From Ferirhizobium litorale (GTDB taxonomy: Bacteria > Pseudomonadota > Alphaproteobacteria > Rhizobiales > Rhizobiaceae), in contig JALDYZ010000010.1 of the NCBI GenBank assembly GCA_030028905.1, positions 120,260-184,259 on the forward strand: 64,000 bases of DNA, written 5' to 3'. The translations under genes and the position numbers were made by a program. The notes under the pieces are model-generated. The model ran no database searches. It saw only the letters and a list, made by a program, of their open reading frames with translations, and was not told where the DNA came from. Positions within the stretch are counted from its first letter, which is position 1. Every line of letters starts with the position of its first letter. This document shows, piece after piece, positions 53,544-63,158 of this stretch.

Positions 53544-53954
53544 ATGACCTATTTCGTGTCCTATATCGCGACTGCCATCGTCTTCCTCGGCGTTGATTTC
53601 GTCTGGTTGTCACGCGTGACGCCGGAGTTCTACAGAAGTCGCATCGGCGATCTAATGCTGGCTGAGCCGAACTTCATTGCTGCGGGGCTGTTCTATCTCT
53701 TCTACGTAGCCGGCATCGTTTATTTTGCCGTCGTGCCCGCTCTCAACAACGGCAGCTGGCATACCGCTATGCTTGCCGGTGCCCTGCTCGGGCTTGTCGC
53801 TTACGGCACCTACGACGTGACCAACCTTGCGGTCCTGAAGAACTGGTCGTTGACGGTCACCATCGTTGACATGCTCTGGGGTACGGTACTGACATCAGTC
53901 TCCGCCACGATTGGTTACTTGGTCACCGTGCGGGTGATGGCGGGCAACTCCTGA
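53544..53954 (+). CDS. DUF2177 family membrane protein
   Basis: A 136-aa protein with four hydrophobic segments (FVSYIATAIVFLGVDFVWL; FIAAGLFYLFYVAGIVYFAVV; AMLAGALLGLVAYGTYDVTNLA; VDMLWGTVLTSVSATIGYLV, each separated by short loops). DUF2177 proteins are common in ECF/ChrR clusters; function is unknown. It starts 35 bases after chrR and probably belongs to the same transcript. Confidence 0.9.
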   Translation: MTYFVSYIATAIVFLGVDFVWLSRVTPEFYRSRIGDLMLAEPNFIAAGLFYLFYVAGIVYFAVVPALNNGSWHTAMLAGALLGLVAYGTYDVTNLAVLKNWSLTVTIVDMLWGTVLTSVSATIGYLVTVRVMAGNS

Positions 53955-54524
53955 TGGTTGCGCCAGCCGGGCCGAAGCACCCCGAAAGCTCTGCATTTCA
54001 GAGCCAGAGAACGATTGCGGCCCTTTTCAGAAAAGCCCATTTTGGTACGCTTTGGCCGGATCAATCACCCGCCCGGCTTCTGTGGCCCGAGCTGCTGGTC
54101 CCGGTCGTGTCGGCCAGGCAAGAGACGTCTACTAACTCGCTGAGCCTCATGACGGCCGACCTCGGACCTGGCAGAGCCGGCGCTGATTGGCAGGCGACAG
54201 CCCGGATTGCGGGCCTGTGACTTCACCACCCATGGGTCGTTTGTATTCCCGCGAGGGAGGCTTTTAAATTGCTGATATTTTAAATTTTGGTTGCGGGGCC
54301 TGAGTGCATGGAGACTTGTAAATTCTCCGCCTAACTCCGGCAGACCGCGGCAGTTCCGTATTCCGCCGAGAACCCGTCCGCGCCAATGCGCTACAGCGGT
54401 CGATATCGCTGGAGTCTTTTTGGGGCAGACTTAACAGATTGGGCTGAAATCTTCCGCAGACCGCAGTCACAGGAAGCCAGCTACGGCGCAGTGCAACCGA
54501 GATGATTCCCGAGAAACGACGCTA
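53955..54524. other. Intergenic region, no supported gene
   Basis: About 570 bases between the DUF2177 gene and the AI-2E gene end. An open frame of 88 codons starts at the DUF2177 stop (TGATG) but has no ribosome site and no similarity. Around 54260-54300 it is AT-rich. Nothing else was recognised. Confidence 0.45.
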
Positions 54525-55607
54525 TCAAACTTCATGTCCATCCCTGTCGCCATTCTGGTCTTTTCGTTCGCTCATCATGGCCGGGAACACTGACCACGCC
54601 GCCAGGAACAAAGCTGCGATCATCGGACCGACGACAAAGCCGTTCGGCCCGAAGGTGGCGATGCCGCCCAAGGTCGAAACAAGGACCAGATAGTCCGGGA
54701 TCCTGGTCTCCTTGCCAATGAGGACTGGTCGCAAGAGGTTGTCCACAAGCCCAATCACAAGGACACCGAACGCAAGCAGAACCGCGCCCTTCCAGATGTC
54801 TCCTGACGCCAGCAGGTAGATGGCGGTGGGTCCCCAAACGAGACCCGTGCCCACCATCGGAAGAAGCGCAAAGATGGCCATGACGGCGCCCCAAAGCACG
54901 GAGGCACGGATATCAAGCACCCAGAAGATCAGCCCGCCGAGTATTCCTTGCGCGAGCGCCACCACGATGCCGCCCTTCACGATTGCATTGATGGTGAGCA
55001 CGAACCGCCCGAATAGTGCCTGGCGTAGGTCACCGCTGAGCGGCAGTGCCTCACCGATCAGTCGCGCCAACTCGCGCCCATCGCGCAACAAGAAGAACAG
55101 CAGGTACAGCATTACGAATGCGCTGAGCACGAGGTGGAAGGTCGACTGCCCGATGTTGATCGCTTGCCCAGCCAGAAACTGTCCACTCTCAGCAAGCGCG
55201 TTCAGCAGGCGCGCGCGGAGCGAAGCGGTATCGGGCAGTCCAACGCTGTCAACCAGAGCCTTGAGCCAGTCCGGTAGCATTTCGCGAAGCGCCTGAAGCT
55301 CGATGCCGGGAGCAAACTGGCCCGCAGCTATACTCTTGTAAACTGAGGCTGCCTCGCGAAGGACAGAGCTCGCAATCAGCACAAAGGGCAGGATGACCAT
55401 CACGAGAACGATCACCACGGTGAACATAGCCGCGAGATTGCACTTGCCTGGGATGCTGTTGAGGATACCGCGGTTGACCGGGGCAAACAGCACGGCGAGC
55501 ACCGTGGCCCAAAGGATCGCGCCGGACAAGGGCCATAGCATCCACACGAAGGCCAGCGATACCGCTACGGTCAGCCAGATGAACGTGTAGTCTCGATATT
55601 GCCGCAC
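54525..55607 (-). CDS. AI-2E family transporter (DUF20/PerM)
   Basis: A 360-aa membrane protein of the AI-2 exporter/PerM family, with an N-terminal pair of spans (FIWLTVAVSLAFVWMLWPLSG), a soluble region around residues 90-150 and further spans ending in LVLVSTLGGIATFGPNGFVVGP, the family signature. I chose a GTG after GGGGAACC; another GTG lies 36 bases upstream. Whether it moves AI-2 or ions is not known; the name is historical. It follows the TetR gene on the same strand. Confidence 0.85.
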   Translation of the reverse strand: MRQYRDYTFIWLTVAVSLAFVWMLWPLSGAILWATVLAVLFAPVNRGILNSIPGKCNLAAMFTVVIVLVMVILPFVLIASSVLREAASVYKSIAAGQFAPGIELQALREMLPDWLKALVDSVGLPDTASLRARLLNALAESGQFLAGQAINIGQSTFHLVLSAFVMLYLLFFLLRDGRELARLIGEALPLSGDLRQALFGRFVLTINAIVKGGIVVALAQGILGGLIFWVLDIRASVLWGAVMAIFALLPMVGTGLVWGPTAIYLLASGDIWKGAVLLAFGVLVIGLVDNLLRPVLIGKETRIPDYLVLVSTLGGIATFGPNGFVVGPMIAALFLAAWSVFPAMMSERKDQNGDRDGHEV

Positions 55608-55714
55608 TCTTGGTTCCCCGATTGCGCCTGACAAGCCCCACAAAAATCGAACCCGCGAGCACCTGCGGCGTTTCTGTCGTCGCGAAGTACCGGAACTCTT
55701 CCGGTTTCACCCCT

Positions 55715-56422
55715 TCAGCGCGAGGCTTGGGACATTAGGCTCGCCAGCGGAGGGCCTATCCACACGCCTGGCGGTACCGCGGGGATACTGTTCACCAGCC
55801 CATTGAGCATGCCTTGCAAGACGCTCTCGCTCAGTTCGTCCATCTTTTCGCGGGGGCCGACGAGGCGGTCGACCAGCAGCAATGTGAGGCCATGCATTTG
55901 CGACCAAAAAATTAGAATGGCACCGTCAATCTCACGCGTGTTTGCCGCGGCGGTCGGAATGAGGCGCCCGAGAGCGCCATTACTTATGGCGTCCACCAGA
56001 AGCGCTTTCATGTTCTCAGCCGCAGTTCTTTCGATTGCAGGGCGCCCATCATCCTGACCGGTAAGATAGCCGCCGAACATCAATCGGTAGAGCGCAGGAT
56101 TGTTGACGCCGCCGCGCACATAGGCGCGCGCCATAGCTGCCAGCCGCTCGCGCGGACTATCGTGTTCCTTCGTCGCATCGGCCATCTGCTTTGCAAGGAG
56201 CTCGAAACCAACCGCCGAGACCGCCGCCAGCAAATCACGCTTGTCGGCGAAGTGTTTGTAAGGGGCATTGTGACTGACGCCTGCTCGACGGGCGAGCTCC
56301 CGAAGCGAGAACTCCGTGCTTTGCGATTCGCTGAGGACATCAAGAGCGGCGCCTACGATCGCCCTGTGCAGGTCACCATGGTGGTAGGGGCGTGGATCTG
56401 TGGTGGTGGTGGCTTTGGTCAT
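55715..56422 (-). CDS. TetR/AcrR family regulator of the RND operon
   Basis: A 235-aa repressor with an N-terminal domain (YHHGDLHRAIVGAALDVL, FSLRELARRAGVSHNAPYKHF) and a WHG-type C-terminal domain (LAAMARAYVRGGVNNPALYRLMF split near residue 100; FWSQMHGLTLLLVDRL). It is divergent from the efflux genes, and the gap has two operator-like dyads with ATGTTG/CAACAT ends. The layout is that of acrR-acrAB: the protein should repress the pump and itself until an inducer binds. Confidence 0.92.
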   Translation of the reverse strand: MTKATTTTDPRPYHHGDLHRAIVGAALDVLSESQSTEFSLRELARRAGVSHNAPYKHFADKRDLLAAVSAVGFELLAKQMADATKEHDSPRERLAAMARAYVRGGVNNPALYRLMFGGYLTGQDDGRPAIERTAAENMKALLVDAISNGALGRLIPTAAANTREIDGAILIFWSQMHGLTLLLVDRLVGPREKMDELSESVLQGMLNGLVNSIPAVPPGVWIGPPLASLMSQASR

Positions 56423-56442
56423 ACTCGTCCATCTAGGCCCTT

Positions 56443-56461
56443 ATGTTGCGCGCGTCAACAT
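56443..56461. promoter_or_regulatory. First candidate TetR operator in the RND gap
   Basis: ATGTTGCGCGCGTCAACAT is a near-perfect 19-base dyad with ATGTTG and CAACAT ends, 21 bases from the TetR start. The same half-sites bound the larger palindrome at 56475. Confidence 0.55.
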
Positions 56462-56474
56462 TTCTGCCAGAGTG

Positions 56475-56520
56475 ATGTTGACGACGCCCACTTTAATCGT
56501 TAAGTGGGCGCCGTCAACAT
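56475..56520. promoter_or_regulatory. 46-bp near-palindrome in the RND gap
   Basis: The arms begin ATGTTGACG and end CGTCAACAT, and inner CGCCCACTT pairs with AAGTGGGCG; the 19-base arms differ at one position. TTGACG at 56479 could be a -35 element, so bound repressor would cover the pump promoter. The long symmetry could also form a cruciform or RNA hairpin in the leader. Confidence 0.65.
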
Positions 56521-56608
56521 CTGGCCATAGCCCTTGTAGCCATCAGATCTGAAATCCGCTGACGAACCGCCGGCTCCTCTGATGGTTGCAAATGGCAACG
56601 GAGAAAAA

Positions 56609-57676
56609 ATGAAACTCCTTCGAATTCTGGGAATAAGTCTCGTCTTCGCCTGCCTCGCCGCCTGCGACGATAAAACTGAAGTCGCGGCACCGCCACCGCA
56701 ACAGGTGCGGGTGATCGCCGCCGCTGTTACGCAGTATCAACCGAGTGCCGAAATCACCGGCGAGGTGAAGGCCCGGATTCAAACCGAACTTTCCTTTCGC
56801 GTCAGTGGCAGAGTGATCGAGAGGCGGGTCGACGTGGGATCACACGTTCGCGCCGGCGAGGTTCTCGCGCGCCTCAACGACACCGAGCAGCAGGCTGACG
56901 TGAACGTCGCCCGAGCGGCATTGGAATCAGCCAAAGCGGTTTTCAAGCAGAAAACGCTGGCCTTCGAGCGGTCCACGCGCCTCATACAGTCGCAAGTAAT
57001 TGCCAAGGAGATGCTCGATGCGGCTCAAAAAGAGCTGTTGAGCGCCCAGGCAGCTCTCGAGACCGCCGCGGCCGCGCTGGCAACAGCCGAGGATGCGTTG
57101 TCCTACACGGAGTTGAAAGCGGGCGCAGACGGGATCGTTACCGCGCGAGGCATTGAAGTGGGTCAGGTGGTGTCTGCGGCGCAATCCGCCTTCACCCTCG
57201 CACATGACGGTCCAAGAGACGCGGTGTTCGACGTCTTCGAGGCCTTTTTTCTCAATGGCGCGCCGTCGGCCGATGTCGTTGTGGCGCCGGTCGGAGATCG
57301 TACCCAAGAAGTCCAAGCCAATGTCCGCGAAGTCTCCCCAGTCATCGACACGAAAGCCGGCACCATCCGCATCAAGGTGGGTCTCCAGGACGCAGCACAA
57401 TGGCCGCTTGGCACGCCGGTCGTCGGCGAGATCCAGTCCTCTCCACGCGAGGGAATCGTGCTGCCGTATAGCGCGATCGCCTCCGACAAGGGTGAGACCG
57501 CCGTGTGGCTGGTCAACAGCGAAAACCGATCCGTTTCACTCCGCAAGATTTCGGTCGACCGCTATCGCAAGAGCGACTTCGTCGTGGCGCGCGGCGTCTC
57601 GCCGAGCGATCTGATCGTCACGGAGGGAGGAAAGTTTCTCAGGGAAGGCCAGGTCGTAGCCTGGGAAGGCAAGTGA
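56609..57676 (+). CDS. RND efflux periplasmic adaptor lipoprotein, first
   Basis: A 355-aa membrane fusion protein. Lipobox LAAC ends at C19. Barrel-sandwich halves are ELSFRVSGRVIERRVDVGSH and YTELKAGADGIVTARGIEVG, flanking a helical hairpin (about 95-165). GGAGAAAAA precedes the ATG at 56609; the frame opens nine codons earlier. It links the inner-membrane pump to an outer-membrane channel, which is not encoded here. Confidence 0.93.
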   Translation: MKLLRILGISLVFACLAACDDKTEVAAPPPQQVRVIAAAVTQYQPSAEITGEVKARIQTELSFRVSGRVIERRVDVGSHVRAGEVLARLNDTEQQADVNVARAALESAKAVFKQKTLAFERSTRLIQSQVIAKEMLDAAQKELLSAQAALETAAAALATAEDALSYTELKAGADGIVTARGIEVGQVVSAAQSAFTLAHDGPRDAVFDVFEAFFLNGAPSADVVVAPVGDRTQEVQANVREVSPVIDTKAGTIRIKVGLQDAAQWPLGTPVVGEIQSSPREGIVLPYSAIASDKGETAVWLVNSENRSVSLRKISVDRYRKSDFVVARGVSPSDLIVTEGGKFLREGQVVAWEGK

Positions 57677-57677
57677 G

Positions 57678-58775
57678 ATGACCCTCAGCCGTTTACGCGC
57701 AACTCTACCACTTCTTCTATCAATCTCGCTCCTCGCCGGCTGTGATGAAGGCTCGGTCGCTGGGGAGGAGGCCAGCCCCCGTCCTGTCAAGACAGTGACG
57801 GCGACCGCTGAGCCGCTAAAGACAGGAAGCCTGCCCGGCGTGGTGCAGGCCCGCATCGAGACCGACCTGGCGTTTCGAACACTGGGACGTATCGTATCGC
57901 GCAAGGTCGAAGTTGGCGATCTTGTCTCCCGAGGCGAAGTCGTTGCCGAGATCGATCCTCTCAGCCTCCAGCTCGCGGTCAGGAGCGCAGAGGCGGATCT
58001 GCGTGACGCTCAGGCGGAGTTCGACAATGCTGCGCTGACGGAAAAGCGCAAGCGTACCCTCACGAACGTCAATGCCGCGAGCATCGCCGACTACGATCTT
58101 GCGGAGCAACAGCTAAAATCGGCTAAGGCCAACGTTGCAAAAGCAACAGCCAGCCTCGCCAAGGCGCAGGAGCAGCTTGGCTATGCGGAGTTGCGGGCAG
58201 AGTTCGACGGTGTCGTCACGGCCACGTTCGCTGAAATGGGCCAGACAGTTTCGGCAGGCCAACCGGTCCTGAAACTGGCACGTCTTGAACAGCGTGACGT
58301 GGTCGTCGATGTTCCCGAAGCGCTGCTTTCCTTGGTGCGCCTGGACGAGAGCTTCGAAGCATCGCTTCAACTCGACCGCAAGCTCAGGACATTGGGTACG
58401 GTGCGCGAGATCGCGCCGCAGGCTGATCCCAACACCCGCACCTACAGGGTCAAACTTGCCATAGACCGGGCACCGGAGGTTTTCCGTCTGGGTGCGGTGG
58501 TCACCGTCAATCCCATAGCTGAAGCAAAGCAAGGGTCAATCCCCCTGCCGATCGCCGCCATCGGCGACATGGGGGGCGCTGAGCACGTCTGGGTCGTGGA
58601 TCAGTTGACAGGGACCGTCACGTCGAGACCGGTCCAGCTCGACACCCCGGCGCCCGGTGCCCGGTCTGTTCGGATACGGTCCGGGCTGCGGGAAGGCGAA
58701 CAGGTCGTCGTCGCCGGCGTCAATGAACTTGCCGATGGACAGAAGGTGAAACTCGAACAGGAGCCGCGCCAGTGA
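57678..58775 (+). CDS. RND efflux periplasmic adaptor lipoprotein, second
   Basis: A 365-aa membrane fusion protein and paralogue of the preceding one. Lipobox LAGC ends at C22. TDLAFRTLGRIVSRKVEVGD and YAELRAEFDGVVTATFAEMG are the two lipoyl-like halves. It starts two bases after the first adaptor gene and overlaps the pump gene by four bases. Two different adaptors before one pump suggest a mixed ring, as in some Mdt/Vme systems. Confidence 0.93.
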   Translation: MTLSRLRATLPLLLSISLLAGCDEGSVAGEEASPRPVKTVTATAEPLKTGSLPGVVQARIETDLAFRTLGRIVSRKVEVGDLVSRGEVVAEIDPLSLQLAVRSAEADLRDAQAEFDNAALTEKRKRTLTNVNAASIADYDLAEQQLKSAKANVAKATASLAKAQEQLGYAELRAEFDGVVTATFAEMGQTVSAGQPVLKLARLEQRDVVVDVPEALLSLVRLDESFEASLQLDRKLRTLGTVREIAPQADPNTRTYRVKLAIDRAPEVFRLGAVVTVNPIAEAKQGSIPLPIAAIGDMGGAEHVWVVDQLTGTVTSRPVQLDTPAPGARSVRIRSGLREGEQVVVAGVNELADGQKVKLEQEPRQ

Positions 58776-61700
58776 ACAAATTCAATCTTTCAGACTGGGC
58801 GCTCGAGCATCGTTCACTCGTCTGGTATTTCATGATCATCTTCGTCGTGGCGGGCGCCTATGCCTATCTGGCGCTCGGCCGCGAAGAAGATCCATCCTTC
58901 ACGGTCAAGACGATGGTCGTTCAGGCCCAATGGCCCGGCGCCGATGCGCTGGAAGTGACGCAGCAGGTTACCGACCGCATCGAAAAGAAACTGCAGGAGC
59001 TCGATAATCTCGAACATACCCGCAGCATCACCACCGCCGCCCAGACGATCGTCTTCGTCGATCTGCTGCCGGCTACGAATGCGAAGGATGTGAAGCCCAC
59101 CTGGGCGCGAGTGCGCAACCTGGTCGAGGATATAGAGCACGAGTTCCCCCAGGGCGTCATCGGGCCGTTCTTTGACGATCAGTTCGGCGATGTCTACGGC
59201 AATATCTATGCCTTTACCGGCGACGGGCTCAGTCATCGGGAATTGCGCGATTTTGCCGAGGACGCACGCACGCAGATCCTCAAGATTCCGGATGTGGGCA
59301 AGGTCGATATCCTTGGGGCGCAGGACGAGGTCATCTATCTCGAATTCTCCACCCGCAAGATCGCTGCCCTTGGAATCGATCGCGCCGACATCATCTCCAC
59401 GCTGCAGGCGCAGAACGCCGTCACCCAGTCCGGTTTTATCCAGACGGGGCCGGAACGCATTGCACTGCGCGTCGGCGGGCGTTTCATCTCCGAAGACACC
59501 TTGCGCGGGATCAACCTCAGGGTAAAGGATCGCTTCTTTCCGCTCACCGACGTTGCCAACATCACCCGCGGCTATGTCGACCCGCCAAGCTCGCTCTTCC
59601 GCTTCAATGGCAAGCCTGCGATCGGGCTGGCGATCGGCATGAAGACGGGCGGCAACGTGCTTGCCTTCGGCGAAGAGCTCGAAAAGACGGTGACCCGGAT
59701 CATTCAGGATCTACCGGTCGGCGTTTCGGTCGAACAGGTCTCCGACCAGCCGAAAGTCGTGGAGGAGGCTGTAGGAGGCTTCACAAAAGCGCTGTTCGAG
59801 GCGGTCGCCATCGTGCTCGCGATCAGTTTCATCAGTCTCGGGGTCAGGGCTGGCTTGGTCGTCTCGATCGCAATCCCGCTGGTCCTCGCCATCACCTTCG
59901 TGGTCATGCTCTATTCGGGCATTTCGCTGCAGCGAATCTCGCTCGGCGCGCTCATCATCGCGCTCGGTCTTCTTGTCGACGACGCCATGATCGCGGTCGA
60001 GATGATGGTGGCGCGGCTGGAGATGGGCGACAGTCTCAGGAAAGCCGCCACGTACGTTTATACGTCCACCGCCTTCCCGATGCTCACTGGCACGCTCGTG
60101 ACCGTCGCGGGCTTCATTCCGGTCGCATTCAACAAGAGCAGCGCCGGCGAGTTCACCTTCACCCTCTTCGTGGTCATCGCCGTATCGCTCGTCGTATCCT
60201 GGATCGTCGCGGTATTGTTCACACCGCTCATCGGCGTGGCCTTGCTACCCAAGACGATGAAGAAGCATGCTGAACACAAGGGTTGGTTCGCGAAGGCGTT
60301 CTCAAGCATGCTGCAGTTCTGCCTGCGCTGGCGCTGGATGACGATCGTCGCCACCGTCGCCCTCTTTGCCGGATCGATTGCCGGCCTGACGATGGTGCAA
60401 CAGCAGTTCTTCCCGAGCTCCGACCGGCCGGAACTCATCATTGACTGGAACTTGCCGCAGAATAGCTCGATTGCCGAGACCAGCCGCCAGATGGGTCAGT
60501 TCGAACGCGAGATGCTGGCCGGGAACTCCGCGGTCGAGCACTGGTCGACCTATGTCGGAAGGGGCGCGCCGCGATTCATCCTTTCGTTCGACGTGCAGCC
60601 GGCTGACGTTGCCTTCGGCCAGACCGTGATCGTCACCAAGGGGCTGGAGGATCGCGACAGGCTGAAGGGGCAAGTGGAAGCTTACCTTCAGAAGACCTTT
60701 CCCGGAACCGACGCCTATGTGAAGCTCCTGGAAATCGGACCGCCGGTCGGCAAGCCGATCCAGTACCGCGTATCCGGCGAGAACCTCCAGACGGTACGCG
60801 ACCTGGCGCAGAAGCTGGGGTCCGTCGTCGGCAGCCATCCGTCCCTCAAGAACCTCGCCTTCGACTGGAATGAACCCGCACGCGTCGTCAAAATCGACGT
60901 GCTGCAGGACAAAGCGCGGCAGCTCGGCGTTTCGTCCCAGGACATCGCCATGGCGCTCAACACCGTCGTGCAGGGAAATGCTGTTACGCAGGTCCGGGAC
61001 GACATCTATCTGGTCGACGTGGTCGGCCGTGCCGCGGAAAAGGAACGTGAGTCGATCGATACACTACTCGACTTGCAGCTGCAGAGCAGCAGCGGCCAGT
61101 CCGTCCCGCTGTCATCGGTCGCGGCGTTCCGCTATGAGCTTGAACAGCCGACGATCTGGCGCCGCGATCGGGCTCCAACCATCACGGTCAAGGCCGGCAT
61201 CGCCGATTCGACGCAGCCGGCGACCATCGTGAAGGCGCTCAGCGAGGACATTGCGGCTTTCGAAAAGACGCTGCCAGTCGGTTATTCCGTCGCAGCCGGC
61301 GGCGCGGTCGAGGAAAGCGCCAAGTCGCAAGGTCCCATTGCAAGCGTAGCCCCGGCCATGCTGCTGATCATGGCCACGCTGCTGATGATCCAGCTTCAGA
61401 GCTTCCACAGACTGTTCCTCGTGTTCTCGGTCGCCCCGTTGGCCCTGATCGGTGTCGTGGTGGCTCTGCTCGTCAGCGATGCCCCACTCGGCTTCGTCGC
61501 ACTCCTAGGCGTGCTTGCGCTCGTTGGCATCCTTATCCGAAACTCGGTCATTCTGATCGTCGAGATCGAGGAACTGCGGGCGAAGGGCGTCTCGCCATGG
61601 AATGCGGTCATCGAAGCGACCGAACAACGGATGCGGCCGATCATGCTCACCGCCGCTGCCGCGACCCTGGCGCTGATCCCGATCTCGCATGAGATCTTCT

Positions 61701-61822
61701 GGGGACCCATGGCCTATGCCATGATGGGCGGCATCGTCGTGGGAACGGCGCTGACGCTGCTGTTCCTGCCGGCGCTCTACGTCGCCTGGTTTCGGATACC
61801 GCGTGAGGAAGTGAAGAACTGA
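58772..61822 (+). CDS. RND family efflux permease
   Basis: A 1016-aa inner-membrane proton-driven pump of the AcrB/HAE-like superfamily. The proton-relay Asp pair is D403-D404 (LGLLVDDAMIAVEMM). N-terminal YLALGREEDPSFTVKTMVV and ASAFPMLTGTL-like YTSTAFPMLTGTLVTVAG belong to the VexF/NolGHI-type branch. Twelve spans and two large periplasmic loops are in place. The start overlaps the second adaptor. Probable cargo are toxic hydrophobic compounds. No outer-membrane factor gene is next to it. Confidence 0.95.
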   Translation: MNKFNLSDWALEHRSLVWYFMIIFVVAGAYAYLALGREEDPSFTVKTMVVQAQWPGADALEVTQQVTDRIEKKLQELDNLEHTRSITTAAQTIVFVDLLPATNAKDVKPTWARVRNLVEDIEHEFPQGVIGPFFDDQFGDVYGNIYAFTGDGLSHRELRDFAEDARTQILKIPDVGKVDILGAQDEVIYLEFSTRKIAALGIDRADIISTLQAQNAVTQSGFIQTGPERIALRVGGRFISEDTLRGINLRVKDRFFPLTDVANITRGYVDPPSSLFRFNGKPAIGLAIGMKTGGNVLAFGEELEKTVTRIIQDLPVGVSVEQVSDQPKVVEEAVGGFTKALFEAVAIVLAISFISLGVRAGLVVSIAIPLVLAITFVVMLYSGISLQRISLGALIIALGLLVDDAMIAVEMMVARLEMGDSLRKAATYVYTSTAFPMLTGTLVTVAGFIPVAFNKSSAGEFTFTLFVVIAVSLVVSWIVAVLFTPLIGVALLPKTMKKHAEHKGWFAKAFSSMLQFCLRWRWMTIVATVALFAGSIAGLTMVQQQFFPSSDRPELIIDWNLPQNSSIAETSRQMGQFEREMLAGNSAVEHWSTYVGRGAPRFILSFDVQPADVAFGQTVIVTKGLEDRDRLKGQVEAYLQKTFPGTDAYVKLLEIGPPVGKPIQYRVSGENLQTVRDLAQKLGSVVGSHPSLKNLAFDWNEPARVVKIDVLQDKARQLGVSSQDIAMALNTVVQGNAVTQVRDDIYLVDVVGRAAEKERESIDTLLDLQLQSSSGQSVPLSSVAAFRYELEQPTIWRRDRAPTITVKAGIADSTQPATIVKALSEDIAAFEKTLPVGYSVAAGGAVEESAKSQGPIASVAPAMLLIMATLLMIQLQSFHRLFLVFSVAPLALIGVVVALLVSDAPLGFVALLGVLALVGILIRNSVILIVEIEELRAKGVSPWNAVIEATEQRMRPIMLTAAAATLALIPISHEIFWGPMAYAMMGGIVVGTALTLLFLPALYVAWFRIPREEVKN

Positions 61823-61823
61823 C

Positions 61824-63125
61824 ATGGCAATTCCCAGCCCCTCTTTCCCCGGGCGTCGTTTCGCCCGGGGACCACTACGGACTTTCCGCCTGCGCCGCAT
61901 TGCTTCAAGGCATAGCGCGTCTTCCCGGAGGACGATCGCTTTGCTGCTGGTGGCATGCTTCATCATGCCTGGTTGCGCCAACCGGGTTCAGAACGTCCTT
62001 GAGCCGCTTGCCGCTGCACCTGCGGACACGAACCGCATCCCCATGCTGGTCGCGACGACGCGCAAGCCCTCGGAAGATCCCGGGAAGCTCTTTACCGGCG
62101 ACCGCGGTACGGCGATCTCGCTCAACAGCGTAACGGTGTCGATACCGCCCGACCGAAACCGCAAGATCGGCGAGGTCCAGTGGCCATCACGCCTGCCCCC
62201 AAACCCTGAAAAGGAATTCGCGGTACTCGAGGTCACCAAGACCGAATCCGAGCGCCAGGCCCTGGAGTGGTTTCGCAAACATCGAAATCCCAAGCGCCAG
62301 GTGCTCATCTTCGTGCATGGCTTCAACAACACCTATGCCGACGCCGTGTTCCGCCTGGCTCAGATCGTTCACGACTCGGGGACAGATGCGGCCCCGATCC
62401 TCTTCACCTGGCCGTCGCGGGGCCGCGCGTTCGACTATCTCTATGACAAGGAAAGCACCAACTATTCCCGCCGGGCCCTGGAAGACCTGATCCTCCAGGC
62501 CGCAAAAAGTCCCGATGTTCAGGACGTGACGATTCTCGCTCATTCCATGGGAGGCTGGCTCGCGGCAGAAGCGCTGCGAGGCGTCGCCATGCGCGAAAAA
62601 GCAATTCCTGCGAAGGTCAAGAATGTCATTCTGGCATCCCCGGACATCGACATCGACGTGTTTCGGCGTCAGTTTGTCGAGATGGGGCCGAAGCGACCGC
62701 ATTTTGCGATCGTGACATCGACACGCGACAAGGCCTTGGGGGCCTCCCGTTGGCTGTCCGGCGGCGTCGACCGCGTCGGTGGATCCGATCTCAGACCTTA
62801 CGTCCCGGTGCTCGAGGAACTTGGCGTTACCGTCATCGACACGAGCGACATCAAGACCAGAGACAAGCTCGGCCACAACACATTCGCCGACAGTCCGGAG
62901 ATCGTCCACCTGCTTGGGCGGCGTCTGGCCGGGCAATCCATTTCCGGAGGCGAGGCGACGTTCGCGGATCGCGTCGGGGTGGCGGCCGCCAATTTCGCCG
63001 GTTCCGCAGCCCGCGTGGCTGTTGCGGCACCGGTATCCGTCATCAGCGGCGAGGCACGTGAGGTGCTGAAACGCGAGCTTTCCCCGTCGACCGGGCAGAT
63101 GGTGGATGGGCAGATCGCATACTAA
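61824..63125 (+). CDS. Lipoprotein alpha/beta hydrolase (DUF900 family)
   Basis: A 433-aa protein two bases after the pump gene. The N-terminus is long and basic, followed by a hydrophobic run and a lipobox ending at C51 (IMPGC). The hydrolase fold shows VLIFVHGFNNTYADAVFR (oxyanion region) and the nucleophile elbow AHSMGG with S241, then SPDIDIDVFRRQF. DUF900 hydrolases have no settled substrate. An internal ATG at residue 48 is too late for the lipobox, so the long start is kept. Linkage to the pump operon may mean envelope maintenance. Confidence 0.9.
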   Translation: MAIPSPSFPGRRFARGPLRTFRLRRIASRHSASSRRTIALLLVACFIMPGCANRVQNVLEPLAAAPADTNRIPMLVATTRKPSEDPGKLFTGDRGTAISLNSVTVSIPPDRNRKIGEVQWPSRLPPNPEKEFAVLEVTKTESERQALEWFRKHRNPKRQVLIFVHGFNNTYADAVFRLAQIVHDSGTDAAPILFTWPSRGRAFDYLYDKESTNYSRRALEDLILQAAKSPDVQDVTILAHSMGGWLAAEALRGVAMREKAIPAKVKNVILASPDIDIDVFRRQFVEMGPKRPHFAIVTSTRDKALGASRWLSGGVDRVGGSDLRPYVPVLEELGVTVIDTSDIKTRDKLGHNTFADSPEIVHLLGRRLAGQSISGGEATFADRVGVAAANFAGSAARVAVAAPVSVISGEAREVLKRELSPSTGQMVDGQIAY

Positions 63126-63158
63126 AGGCAGGGCCGCTCTGGCCAACCAATCGACATT

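Noticed and set aside
53954..54220. 88-codon frame starting at the DUF2177 stop
   Set aside because: The TGATG overlap is tempting, but there is no ribosome site and no recognisable similarity.
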